The notes under the pieces: generated by a model | Told to the model about the DNA's origin: nothing | Seen by the model: only the letters and a program-made list of their open reading frames with translations | The model's database searches: none | In this document: positions 24,652-32,020 of the stretch, piece after piece | Layout of the letters: each line of letters starts with the position of its first letter | Position numbering within the stretch: position 1 is the first letter of the stretch | Source: Jeotgalibacillus marinus | GTDB lineage: Bacteria > Bacillota > Bacilli > Bacillales > Jeotgalibacillaceae | Direction: 5' to 3' | Assembly (NCBI RefSeq): GCF_040801915.1 | Contig: NZ_JBFMIA010000019.1 | Span: 1 to 42,179 of the forward strand | Length of the DNA: 42,179 bases | Made by a program: the position numbers and the translations under genes

Positions 24652-25662
24652 TTACTGAAATTTCTCTTTCCATTCGTTACGAACGCTATCATAATTCTCA
24701 TTCACCCAATCGATATCCAGATCAAGTGCATTTTCTTTTATGTTGTCAAGTGTCAGAGGTGTTTTAGACTCAACTTCAGGATCGATTGGAATATGGTACC
24801 AGTCTGCTAGTATTTGTTGAGCCTCTTTCGATAAAAGGAAGTCGATGAATTCTTGTCCACCCTCTTCATTTGGTGCATTATCGACTATCGCAGCAGGATT
24901 TGTTAAAATTGGTGTTTTGTCAGGTACAATAAAGTCAATTGTTTCACCGTTTGCTTTCTGCTCGTATGCCATAAAGTCAAAACCGATTCCTATATGAGCT
25001 TCACCTTTTGCTACTGCTGTTGTTGGAGCTGAACCTGAGTCAGGTAAAGAGTTCGCTTGTTCAACTAGCTCCTCAAAATAAGCCCATCCCTCTTCTTCTC
25101 CTTGCTCCATCATTTGGCTCAATACCATCAATGTGGACGTTCCTGATGCTGCTGGATTTGAGAATTGGATTTTCCCTTCCCATTTTGGATCGAGTAAGTC
25201 ATCCCATGTTTTCGGTGCTTCCTCCTCTGTTACTAACTCCGTGTTATAGGCAAAGCCCATTACGAAAACCTCTACTCCAACGTAATGACCATCTTGGTGT
25301 TTTACTTTAATACCATTTTCCACGACATCCCAGTCTTTTGAAGCATCTGGCTCATACACACCAATAATTCCTTTATCAATAGCTTCCTCGAAAGATAAGA
25401 TACCACCACCGCCGTACCAAACATCTCCTTGAGGATTATCTTTCTCCGCCATCATTTTATTGACCAAAATGTTCGTTCCTGCATAATGCACGTCAACCTT
25501 TTGATCACTCACATCTTCAAACTTTTGAGCTAACTCCTTCGTCAGCTCTGGCGTCTCAGGCGAGTACAACGTAATACGATCTGATCCTGAATCCCCGGCA
25601 CATCCCACTAAAATTGAGCCCGCTAGCATAACAGAAGCAGCCAAACCTCTCATTTTCATCAT
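24652..25662 (-). CDS. Extracellular solute-binding lipoprotein, FbpA/AfuA-like
   Basis: The protein is 336 residues. The lipoprotein signal ends LVGC (Cys21). The type II binding-protein fold is seen in ITLYSPETPELTKELAQKFE, GDVWYGGGGILSFEEAIDKG, WDDLLDPKWEGKIQFSNPA and the late LTNPAAIVDNAPN. This is the AfuA group, which takes ferric iron, but related proteins carry 2-aminoethylphosphonate or phosphoglycerate. The usual adjacent Tyr-Tyr iron ligands are not obvious, so the substrate is open. AGGAGGG precedes the ATG. A terminator hairpin lies in the leader and no Fur box is visible. Confidence 0.87.
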   Translation of the reverse strand: MMKMRGLAASVMLAGSILVGCAGDSGSDRITLYSPETPELTKELAQKFEDVSDQKVDVHYAGTNILVNKMMAEKDNPQGDVWYGGGGILSFEEAIDKGIIGVYEPDASKDWDVVENGIKVKHQDGHYVGVEVFVMGFAYNTELVTEEEAPKTWDDLLDPKWEGKIQFSNPAASGTSTLMVLSQMMEQGEEEGWAYFEELVEQANSLPDSGSAPTTAVAKGEAHIGIGFDFMAYEQKANGETIDFIVPDKTPILTNPAAIVDNAPNEEGGQEFIDFLLSKEAQQILADWYHIPIDPEVESKTPLTLDNIKENALDLDIDWVNENYDSVRNEWKEKFQ

Positions 25663-25704
25663 GAAACCCTCCTATCAATTATTTTATTGCTTGCACAAAT
25701 AACA

Positions 25705-25767
25705 GAAAAAAAGAGAAAACCCGCAAATGCAAACCCGTGTAAGGGTTTACATTTGCGGGTTTTCTCT
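25705..25767 (-). terminator. Terminator-like hairpin inside the leader of the importer operon
   Basis: The arm AGAGAAAACCCGCAAATG (25712-25729) pairs perfectly with 25750-25767, and inside it AAACCC/GGGTTT pairs again. On the minus strand the hairpin is followed by seven T. It lies between the promoter and the first gene, so it should stop most transcripts unless relieved. Confidence 0.8.
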
Positions 25768-25799
25768 AATTTCTCTAACCACTTATTTGAATACTTCTT

Positions 25800-25827
25800 A
25801 TTATATCAACTGTATGTTAAATAGCAA
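25800..25827 (-). promoter_or_regulatory. Sigma-A promoter of the importer operon
   Basis: On the minus strand TTGCTA, 16 bases and a perfect TATAAT. The start point would be about 25 bases before the hairpin and about 130 before the ATG. Confidence 0.75.
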
Positions 25828-25957
25828 TTAATAGTTTTAAATATTATGAATATTATTTACTTTTATTGAAATAGCTGTTTTTTCCCTGTGCTATTTCTTA
25901 CATTTGTGAAGAGAATGTTAAAACTCACCCGCAGTCTCTTTATCTCGGAGGAAAATT

Positions 25958-25996
25958 AAAGCGCCAGTTCTTTTTCACGGAAGAACTAGCGCTTTT
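25958..25996. terminator. Terminator of the Bcr/CflA-type gene
   Basis: AAGCGCCAGTTCTT pairs with AAGAACTAGCGCTT apart from one mismatch. T-rich tracts lie on both sides, so it may work in both directions. It is about 80 bases after the stop of the exporter. Confidence 0.75.
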
Positions 25997-26074
25997 TTCA
26001 CATATCTATTAAGAGACGATCTGACTGTTATTTGATGTACCTCTTTCTCTCTTTCATTCTTCTAATGATAAAAT

Positions 26075-27286
26075 TTAAACGTGCTCACTCGCCCTTTTCT
26101 CCGCTGGCCTCACAAGACCAAAATAAGCAGACAGTGCTAGAAAGCTAGTAGAAAACATAATCACACCCATAGGAACGGCTGTATCTTCTCCAGCTATCCC
26201 TACTAGTGGAGCCGTAATCGATCCGAGGAGAAACGGCAATAAACCGAGCATAGCAGACGCACTTCCTGCAATATGCCCTTGGCTCTGCATAGCGAGTGTG
26301 AATGATGCAGTTGCGACCATGCCGATTGACATAACAAAAAAGAATAAAGGAATGACTAATGACAGCAAAGGTCCATCAAGTAGCACAGCAATGACAAGTG
26401 CCGTAGTCACTGTACCTGCCAACGACAACCCTGCCATCAAAAAACGTTTCTCAGGTACAAGGTGCGATAACCGAGCAACAAGCTGTGTCCCCATAATCAG
26501 TCCAAATCCATTCATACCAAATAACAAACTAAATTGCTGTGGTGATACTCCATAAATATTTTGATACACAAATGGAGTACCAGATACATAGGCAAAAACA
26601 CCCGCAATCATGAAGCCTTGTGCTAAAGCATATCCAGCAAACTGGCGATTTTTAACCAATGATAGAAAATTTTTCAACGTTTGAGAAATTGTACTCGGTA
26701 CACGATTTTCAGGTGGTAATGTTTCTTCTAATTTTAACGATACAACTAAAAATAAAAGAAATCCTACAGCACCTAACACAACAAAAATCCCATTCCAGCT
26801 TGTGAAAAGAAGGATCCCACTCCCTCCAATCGGTGCAAGAATTGGCGCCAAATTACTAACGAGCATAAGCATCCCAAAAAATTTCGTAAGCTCTCGTCCG
26901 CTATACATATCTCGAACAATGGCGCGTGAAATGACAATACCAGCAGAAGCTGCGAAACCTTGAAGAAAACGCGCTCCGATTAAAAAACTAATATTAGGTG
27001 ACAAAGAAATAGCTAACGATGCAAATAAATATGCCATGAGAGCGATAAGTAACGGTTTTTTACGTCCAATCGCATCACTCATTGGACCCATAATAAGCTG
27101 CCCCGCACCTAAGCCGAGAAGACACGCCGTTAAACTCAGTTGAACGGATGACGCACTTGTTTGCAACTCGCTCGCGATAGTAGGGAATGAAGGCAAATAC
27201 ATATCAATCGTAAGAGGTCCCATTGCTCCAAGCGCTCCAAGTAATAAAGCCAATTTAATTCGTCTCTTTCCAGTCATTGCTTCCAT
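26075..27286 (-). CDS. Bcr/CflA-family multidrug exporter
   Basis: This is a 403-residue, twelve-helix MFS protein of the DHA1 drug:proton antiporter type. It has GALGAMGPLTIDMYLPSFPT near the start, GQLIMGPMSDAIGRKKPLL (motif A), RFLQGFAASAGIVISRAIVRD (motif B and following) and GGSGILLF (motif C region). Relatives export bicyclomycin, chloramphenicol, florfenicol or sulfonamides. Other in-frame ATGs follow the first within four codons. A terminator-like hairpin and a short open frame precede it, suggesting attenuation. Confidence 0.9.
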   Translation of the reverse strand: MEAMTGKRRIKLALLLGALGAMGPLTIDMYLPSFPTIASELQTSASSVQLSLTACLLGLGAGQLIMGPMSDAIGRKKPLLIALMAYLFASLAISLSPNISFLIGARFLQGFAASAGIVISRAIVRDMYSGRELTKFFGMLMLVSNLAPILAPIGGSGILLFTSWNGIFVVLGAVGFLLFLVVSLKLEETLPPENRVPSTISQTLKNFLSLVKNRQFAGYALAQGFMIAGVFAYVSGTPFVYQNIYGVSPQQFSLLFGMNGFGLIMGTQLVARLSHLVPEKRFLMAGLSLAGTVTTALVIAVLLDGPLLSLVIPLFFFVMSIGMVATASFTLAMQSQGHIAGSASAMLGLLPFLLGSITAPLVGIAGEDTAVPMGVIMFSTSFLALSAYFGLVRPAEKRASEHV

Positions 27287-27313
27287 CCTTCATAACGACC
27301 TTTCTTAGTGAAA

Positions 27314-27355
27314 TAAAAAAAACGATAAGGCTGACACCATAGAGGTATCAGCCTT
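27314..27355 (-). terminator. Terminator-like hairpin before the Bcr/CflA-type gene
   Basis: AAGGCTGATACC pairs with GGTGTCAGCCTT except for one mismatch, followed by ATCG and eight T on the minus strand. It lies 28 bases before the exporter start and overlaps the stop codon of a short upstream frame. Confidence 0.65.
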
Positions 27356-27501
27356 TAAATGATCCTACTTAATTCAAAAGAATTAAACACTCTCAACTTA
27401 TACACTTCTATTGAAGTAGCATCCTCGCTACTATTTTTTCGGTATTCTTGGGCATGACTCATCTGCTTCAGCATCTGACCCATGTCGAATACGTATTTCA
27501 T
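27355..27501 (-). CDS. Possible 48-codon leader peptide
   Basis: The minus-strand frame begins MKYVFDMGQMLKQMSHAQEY and ends at a TAA that coincides with the base of the following hairpin. Its ATG overlaps the TGA of a ten-codon frame (MIGGKFRLSK). The ribosome site GGTGG is 15 or so bases away, which is poor. Other short frames overlap. Location rather than coding quality is the reason to list it. Confidence 0.25.
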   Translation of the reverse strand: MKYVFDMGQMLKQMSHAQEYRKNSSEDATSIEVYKLRVFNSFELSRII

Positions 27502-27624
27502 TTAGATAAACGAAACTTTCCACCTATCATATCAAAGTAAATCTTCGAAGTCACCCAACCAACCTCGATCAGCTCAGATTAATATGGCACTTACTATTTC
27601 AAGAAGTTAATAAAGTACAAGTAA

Positions 27625-27648
27625 AGGCGCATGAATGATCATGCGCCT
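27625..27648 (-). terminator. Hairpin after the 46-residue gene
   Basis: AGGCGCATGA and TCATGCGCCT form a perfect ten-pair stem with a four-base loop, followed on the minus strand by TTTACTT. It is a probable weak terminator. Confidence 0.55.
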
Positions 27649-27679
27649 CTTACAGTCCATACGTGCAGGAATATACAAT

Positions 27680-27820
27680 TTACTCAGCTTCTTTTTCCAT
27701 TAATTTTTTATCAAATTCCACAAGCAATGTACTCGTTTGGAATAGTTCCATCACTTTTAACTTTAAAACGAAAGGAGCATTATTTTTTTTGAGCCAATCA
27801 TGGATCTGCACTTCATTCAT
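27680..27820 (-). CDS. 46-residue hypothetical protein
   Basis: The frame begins MNEVQIHDWLKKNNAPFVLK and continues with a leucine-rich, acidic-ended helix (LKVMELFQTSTLLVEFDKKL, MEKEAE). GAAGGAGG lies nine bases before the ATG. A promoter with a good TTGACA lies upstream, with a terminator-like hairpin between promoter and gene, and another hairpin follows the stop. No family is recognised. It is probably a soluble, mostly helical small protein. A plus-strand frame over the same bases is a shadow. Confidence 0.7.
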   Translation of the reverse strand: MNEVQIHDWLKKNNAPFVLKLKVMELFQTSTLLVEFDKKLMEKEAE

Positions 27821-27848
27821 CTTTTCATGCCTCCTTCACATATTAGGT

Positions 27849-27912
27849 AAAAAACACTGGTCGTAACGCCACTTTTTAGATGAACATCATTTGTGTCACG
27901 CCGACCAGTGTT
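27849..27912 (-). terminator. Terminator-like hairpin inside the leader of the 46-residue gene
   Basis: AACACTGGTCG (27853-27863) pairs perfectly with CGACCAGTGTT (27902-27912). On the minus strand it is followed by TTTTTT and lies 28 bases before the ATG. The loop is about 38 bases with partial internal pairing. Confidence 0.75.
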
Positions 27913-27919
27913 CTTCTTA

Positions 27920-27950
27920 AATATAGTTTATGGGATTGGTTTCATGTCAA
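27920..27950 (-). promoter_or_regulatory. Promoter of the 46-residue gene, 19-base spacer
   Basis: On the minus strand TTGACA, 19 bases and TATATT. The long spacer suggests dependence on an activator. Transcription would start almost at the foot of the leader hairpin. Confidence 0.5.
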
Positions 27951-28001
27951 TAAGTAAATAAAATTGATTTTGGTATAAAAATTATTTGATAGAGCATACA
28001 A

Positions 28002-28016
28002 CCACCCTAAGGATGC
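28002..28016 (-). terminator. Terminator-like hairpin of beta-helix copy 1
   Basis: On the minus strand GCATCC-TTA-GGGTGG forms a short stem. It corresponds to the terminators at 29264 and 30901 but the T-run is decayed. Confidence 0.45.
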
Positions 28017-28025
28017 TAAGAGTGA

Positions 28026-28922
28026 TCAATTACAAATTTCAGGTGGATTACTACGGCCACATTTATTCCCTTTGAAATTGTTAGGATCTATGATATTTTG
28101 ATCTTCGATATCGAAAAAAGGAAACATCCCATTACCGAACGCACGATTAAAGAAAACATCATTGTCGTTAGAAAATTCATTTAATAAAATACCGTCGTCA
28201 CCATTACCATTAGCTCTATTCCCTTTAATAAGGTTTCTATCTGAACCGGCTAAGATAATACCATTATCAACATTACCTTTAACGTTATTCCCTTTCATCA
28301 TGTTGCTATCTGAATTATTGGCTAAAAAAATACCATTACCCTCATTCTTATTAATGGTATTTCCTTTCATCAGGTTACTAGTCGAAGTGGATAATACAAT
28401 ACCATTACTACCATTCTCCTTAACGTTATTCCCTTTCATCATGTTGCTATCTGAATTGTCTATGGTAATACCCTCAACAGTATTCTCATTAACGGAATTC
28501 CCTTTTATCATATTGCCATCTGATTCGGTTAAATCAATACCGTCAGTACTATTATCCTTAACGATATTCCCTTTCATCAGATTGCTAGACGATTGGAATA
28601 ATTCTATACCAACATCAAAATTTTGAATGATGAAATTCTGCACTAACACGCCAGACCTGTCAGAAAGATCCATACCTGTACCTGCTCCTCCATCTAATAC
28701 AGGTATCACTTTTCCTATCCCAATCTTGATATTATCTTTATTAATGGTGACTGCGTCATAAGGACCACCACTGGCTTTTACTAATATGATATCTCCTGCA
28801 TTGGCATTATCGACTGCCAGTTGAATCGTTAGAAAATCATCAGGAACGACGATTGTTTTTTCGTTAAAGAAAAGGATTCCTGCCACGATGACGACACCTA
28901 CGAAAAGTACCCCAACAAACGT
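28026..28922 (-). pseudogene. Beta-helix protein copy 1, lacking its start
   Basis: The frame holds a NosD-like right-handed beta-helix protein with about seven 22-23-residue repeats (SDSNMMKGNNVKENGSNGI type) and the C-terminal motif NNFKGNKCGRSNPPEICN shared by all copies. The N-terminus of other copies (MKTSKNKGLVTAILL) is missing: the frame enters mid-helix at TFVGVLFVGVV and is preceded by TGA. The only early start is GTG 28886 without a ribosome site. One residue is lost in IKIGIGK compared with IKLIGIGK. A family promoter lies 16 bases from the break, so a deletion fused promoter to gene body. Confidence 0.75.
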
Positions 28923-28938
28923 ATTTTCACTTCACTTA

Positions 28939-28967
28939 TACTTTATGATGAAGACCTCGTTATATGT
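28939..28967 (-). promoter_or_regulatory. Sigma-K-like promoter, copy 1
   Basis: On the minus strand AC, 18 bases, then CATAAAGTATAAG. It matches the sigma-K form AC-N(16-17)-CATANNNTA apart from spacer length and is nearly the same as those at 30836 and 31859. Confidence 0.6.
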
Positions 28968-29050
28968 TGTTGATAGAAAAAAGGCTACCAAGTTCAACAA
29001 GAACGGTATTCGGTGTGTGAAATAAAAAAATACCCCTCCGCCAAATGATA

Positions 29051-29262
29051 TGACCCCCCTATAGTAGACAGAAAAAAGAAACCATCTTAATCAACTGACC
29101 TAGCGATATGAGACACCTATAAAACACCCCTTTAGGGTGCTAGCGCTCCAAACTCTTTTGGAGTAAGGTAGCCTAATTTTTCTTGGATTCTTTCTTTATT
29201 GTAATATTCCATATACTCATCAATTTTTGATACGACCTGATCAAAGCAATCGACTTCGCTTC
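29051..29262 (-). mobile_element. IS3-family insertion sequence remnant
   Basis: The end TGACCCCCCTATAGTAGACAG (29051-29071) resembles an IS150/IS3 terminal repeat. It is followed inwards by the 3' end of a transposase gene and then the element stops abruptly at the next gene's terminator. About 210 bases remain. Confidence 0.75.
29132..29262 (-). pseudogene. IS3-family transposase (OrfB) C-terminal fragment
   Basis: The frame reads DEYMEYYNKERIQEKLGYLT then PKEF. This is the closing Y-I-x-Y-Y-N-x-x-R-I-Q-x-K-L-x-x-x-S-P-x-x-Y/F segment of IS3 integrase-type transposases, after the catalytic core. Only about 42 codons remain, ending in TAA. It is not functional. Confidence 0.8.
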
Positions 29263-29263
29263 C

Positions 29264-29289
29264 ATATAAAAAAAACACCCCGAAGGATG
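29264..29289 (-). terminator. Terminator of beta-helix copy 2
   Basis: On the minus strand CATCC-TTCG-GGGTG, a stem closed by a stable UUCG loop, followed by eight T. Confidence 0.75.
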
Positions 29290-29299
29290 ATAAGAGTGA

Positions 29300-30532
29300 T
29301 CAATCACAAATATCGGTTGGGACACTAGTGCCACATTTATTTCCTTTGAAATTGTTGTTGTTGCTAAGAAGTTGATCTACGATATCGAACGTATTATCGA
29401 ACGCACGATTGAAGAAAACATCATTGTCGCTAGAAAATTCATTTAATAAAATACCGTCGTCACCATTACCATTAGCTCTATTCCCTTTAATGAAGTTTTT
29501 ATCTGAACCGTCTAAGAAAATACCATTATCAACATTATTATTAACGGTATTCCCTTTAATGAGGTTGCTAGTTGAATTGCGAAATTCTATACCCTGACCA
29601 CTATTACCATTAATGTTATTCCCTTTCATCATGTTGCTAGTTGAATTTGATAATAAAATACCATCACTCACATTCTCATTAACCTTATTTCCTTTAAACA
29701 TATTGTTATCTGAGCTGGATAAGAAAATACCAAGAGTACCATTCTCATTAACCTTATTCCCTATGACCGTGTTGTTAGCTGAAATGTTTAGGTGAATACC
29801 CCGTCTACCATTCTCATTAACCTTATTCCCTATAATCATGTTGCTATCTGAAATGTCTAAAGTAATACCTCGTTGACCATTCTGATTAACGTTATTCCCT
29901 TTGATTATATTGCTATCTGAATCGTCGTCTAAGAAAATACCTCGTTGAACATTCTCATTAACGTTATTTCCTTTGATCATGTTGCTATCTGCACCGTTTA
30001 AGAGGAGAATACCCCGGGTACCATTCTGATTAACGTTATTCCCTTTGATCATGTTGCTATCTGAACCGTCTAAGGTAATACCCCGGGCATTATTCTCATT
30101 AACGTTATTCCCTTTGATCATGTTGCCATCTGAACTGTCTACGAGAATACCATTATTAGTAAAGTTTTTAACAATAAAATTATTTACCAACACGCCAGGA
30201 TTATTAATAGTTATACCATCAGGACCTAACGCAGCTGTCCCATCTAGTACAGGCTTCTCTTTCCCTATCCCAATCAGTTTGATATTTTCTTTATCAATGA
30301 CGACGTTTTCCTCATAAGGAGTCCCATCTTCTTTTGCTTTTACTAAGATAATATCTCCTGGATCGGCTGCTATGACTGCGGATGAAATCGTAGGAAATTC
30401 ATCCGTCGACACCATGAGTATTTTTTCGTTAAAGAAAAGGATCCCTACCACGATGACGACACCTACGAAAAGTACCCCAACAAACGTGAGAAGGATAGCC
30501 GTCACTAAACCCTTGTTTTTTGACGTTTTCAA
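29300..30532 (-). CDS. Membrane-anchored right-handed beta-helix protein, copy 2
   Basis: The protein is 410 residues from TTG 30532 (418 from ATG 30556). A short basic head (MKTSKNKG) and one membrane helix (about 8-37) are followed by an extracellular NosD/pectate-lyase-like domain. The strand GDIILVKAKEDGTPYEENV and IKLIGIGKEKPVLDG form the cap, then about 12 repeats of the SDSNMIKGNNVNENGxxGI type. It ends NNNFKGNKCGTSVPTDICD with two Cys nine residues apart. The ATG overlaps the preceding small gene; the TTG is the conserved start in copy 3. A spore-surface role is inferred from the promoter type. No enzyme residues are evident. Confidence 0.85.
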   Translation of the reverse strand: MKTSKNKGLVTAILLTFVGVLFVGVVIVVGILFFNEKILMVSTDEFPTISSAVIAADPGDIILVKAKEDGTPYEENVVIDKENIKLIGIGKEKPVLDGTAALGPDGITINNPGVLVNNFIVKNFTNNGILVDSSDGNMIKGNNVNENNARGITLDGSDSNMIKGNNVNQNGTRGILLLNGADSNMIKGNNVNENVQRGIFLDDDSDSNIIKGNNVNQNGQRGITLDISDSNMIIGNKVNENGRRGIHLNISANNTVIGNKVNENGTLGIFLSSSDNNMFKGNKVNENVSDGILLSNSTSNMMKGNNINGNSGQGIEFRNSTSNLIKGNTVNNNVDNGIFLDGSDKNFIKGNRANGNGDDGILLNEFSSDNDVFFNRAFDNTFDIVDQLLSNNNNFKGNKCGTSVPTDICD

Positions 30533-30539
30533 TCCTTCT

Positions 30540-30785
30540 TCAGTGACACTTTTCATCTTTCAAGCATTTGAACACAAACTTAGCAATAAGAAATAGGGTA
30601 ATGACTGCAAATATAATCCCTATAATAAGGACGATAATCGCGGGGATGACAACCACAGCAAACCATATTTCTCCGAAACCTAATACGATCAATGCTGTAG
30701 CGATAATAATAGCGTTCGATAAGGCAGCCCAACAAAGAGCCGTGCCCACTCCTTCACATGCACAACAAGATTTTACTTCACTCAC
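30540..30785 (-). CDS. Small Cys-rich two-helix membrane protein
   Basis: The protein is 81 residues from GTG 30785, after AGAGGTGG. The N-terminus MSEVKSCCACEGVGTALCW has four Cys in 18 residues. Two or three hydrophobic helices follow, then a tail CLKDEKCH with two more Cys. It is directly downstream of a sigma-K-like promoter, and its end overlaps the start region of beta-helix copy 2, so the two are co-transcribed. The family is not recognised. The Cys clusters could bind metal or form disulfides. Confidence 0.75.
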   Translation of the reverse strand: MSEVKSCCACEGVGTALCWAALSNAIIIATALIVLGFGEIWFAVVVIPAIIVLIIGIIFAVITLFLIAKFVFKCLKDEKCH

Positions 30786-30835
30786 GGTTTTCCACCTCTT
30801 TTTGGTTATTTTTACTGATCATCTAACTCACCTTA

Positions 30836-30865
30836 TACCTTATGACTGACGACACCTAGTTATGT
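30836..30865 (-). promoter_or_regulatory. Sigma-K-like promoter, small protein/copy 2 operon
   Basis: On the minus strand AC, 19 bases, CATAAGGTATAAGG. Sequence around it (ACATAACTAGGTGTCG) aligns with the other two family promoters. It lies about 50 bases upstream of the GTG start. Confidence 0.6.
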
Positions 30866-30900
30866 TTTTTAATAGGATCCACTAACAGGAATGCTCTTCA

Positions 30901-30926
30901 AAATAAAAAGCACCCCAAAGGATGCT
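30901..30926 (-). terminator. Terminator of beta-helix copy 3
   Basis: On the minus strand AGCATCC-TTTG-GGGTGCT followed by TTTTTATTT; seven-pair stem. Confidence 0.8.
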
Positions 30927-30934
30927 CCGCTTGA

Positions 30935-31723
30935 TCAATTACAAATACCGAATTGGTTACTATTATCACATTTATTCCCTTTGAAATTGTTGACACCGAA
31001 ATTGCTAATATCGTCACCCATATTACCGAACGCACGATTAAAGAGCACATCATTGTCGTTAGAATTTGCAGATAAGGTTATACCATCAAGATCATTATCA
31101 TTAGCTGTATTCCCTTTAATTGTGTTGTTACCTGAATCGTCTTGCAATACAATACCATTACTATTCCCATTAACAGTATTCCCTTGAACCAAATTTGTAT
31201 CCGAATTGTCTAATTCAATACCAATAGAATTATCACTACAAGTATTCCCTATAATCATGTTGCTATTTGAATCGCCTACAAAAATTCCGTCAATACTACC
31301 ATTACAAATATTCCCTTTAACCATATTGCCATCTGAATTAGATACGCTAATACCAGTAATAGTAAAATTTTGGATAATAAAATTCTTCACCCGCACGCCA
31401 GAAGTATTCATAATAGTTATACCATTAGGATCCACATTATTACCATCTAGTACGGGTTTCTTTTTCCCTATCCCAATCAGTTTGATGTCCTCTGTATTAA
31501 TGGTGACGCCCTCATAAGGACCACCACTGGCTTTTACTACTATGATATCTCCTGGATTGGCGCCATTTACTGCCTCTTGAATCGTATCAGCATCATCAGG
31601 TACAACTATTGTTTTTTCGTTAAAAAAAAGAAACACTAATACAGTGACGATACCTAAGAAAAGTACCCCAACAAAAGTAAGAAGTATAGCCGTCACTAAA
31701 CCCTTGTTTTTTGATGTTTTCAA
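30935..31723 (-). CDS. Membrane-anchored right-handed beta-helix protein, copy 3
   Basis: The protein is 262 residues from TTG 31723, with GGGAGGTGGAGGA just upstream. Head and helix (MKTSKNKGLVTAILLTFVGV) match copy 2. The cap region has TIVVPDDADTIQEAVNGANP and IKLIGIGKKKPVLDG, then about six repeats, fewer and more diverged than in copy 2, with Cys inside two (GNICNGS, GNTCSDN). It ends NNFKGNKCDNSNQFGICN. The leader contains bases resembling the tail of the small membrane protein gene, suggesting that a partner gene was deleted. It has its own sigma-K-like promoter. Confidence 0.85.
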   Translation of the reverse strand: MKTSKNKGLVTAILLTFVGVLFLGIVTVLVFLFFNEKTIVVPDDADTIQEAVNGANPGDIIVVKASGGPYEGVTINTEDIKLIGIGKKKPVLDGNNVDPNGITIMNTSGVRVKNFIIQNFTITGISVSNSDGNMVKGNICNGSIDGIFVGDSNSNMIIGNTCSDNSIGIELDNSDTNLVQGNTVNGNSNGIVLQDDSGNNTIKGNTANDNDLDGITLSANSNDNDVLFNRAFGNMGDDISNFGVNNFKGNKCDNSNQFGICN

Positions 31724-31858
31724 TCCTCCACCTCCCTACACTCGAGAAGAACTGTCATATAAGGCTTCTAAACTGTAACTGTGTTTTCAGTGATACTTTG
31801 TATCTTTTAAGAGCCACTCTTGTTAAATATTTTTGCGTCATTTTTGTATTCACACTTA

Positions 31859-31886
31859 TACTTTATGGGAGAACACATACTTATGT
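31859..31886 (-). promoter_or_regulatory. Sigma-K-like promoter, copy 3
   Basis: On the minus strand AC, exactly 17 bases, CATAAAGTA. This is a full match to the sigma-K consensus. It lies about 130 bases upstream of the TTG start. Confidence 0.65.
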
Positions 31887-31984
31887 TCCGAAAAAAGAAC
31901 CTACTAACAAAACGAGGAAAACACATATACATTAAGATACTTTCTGAAAGAAATCAGCTTTATTACTATTGGCTAAGAAGATAA

Positions 31985-32010
31985 AGAGAAAGAGAGCCTT
32001 ATAGCTCTCT
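31985..32010 (-). terminator. Terminator of beta-helix copy 4
   Basis: On the minus strand AGAGAGC and GCTCTCT form a stem with a short loop, followed by TTCTCTTT. Confidence 0.7.
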
Positions 32011-32020
32011 CGTCATTACA

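Noticed and set aside
27502..27624. T-box or known riboswitch before the Bcr/CflA-type gene
   Set aside because: No T-box core sequence or known aptamer motif is visible; only a hairpin and short frames.
27663..27866. 67-codon plus-strand frame
   Set aside because: Antisense of the 46-residue gene, which has the better ribosome site.
28160..30320. CRISPR-like regular repeats of about 66 bases
   Set aside because: The period is that of a protein repeat of 22-23 residues in one open frame; the intervening bases are coding and related to one another, and no cas genes are present.
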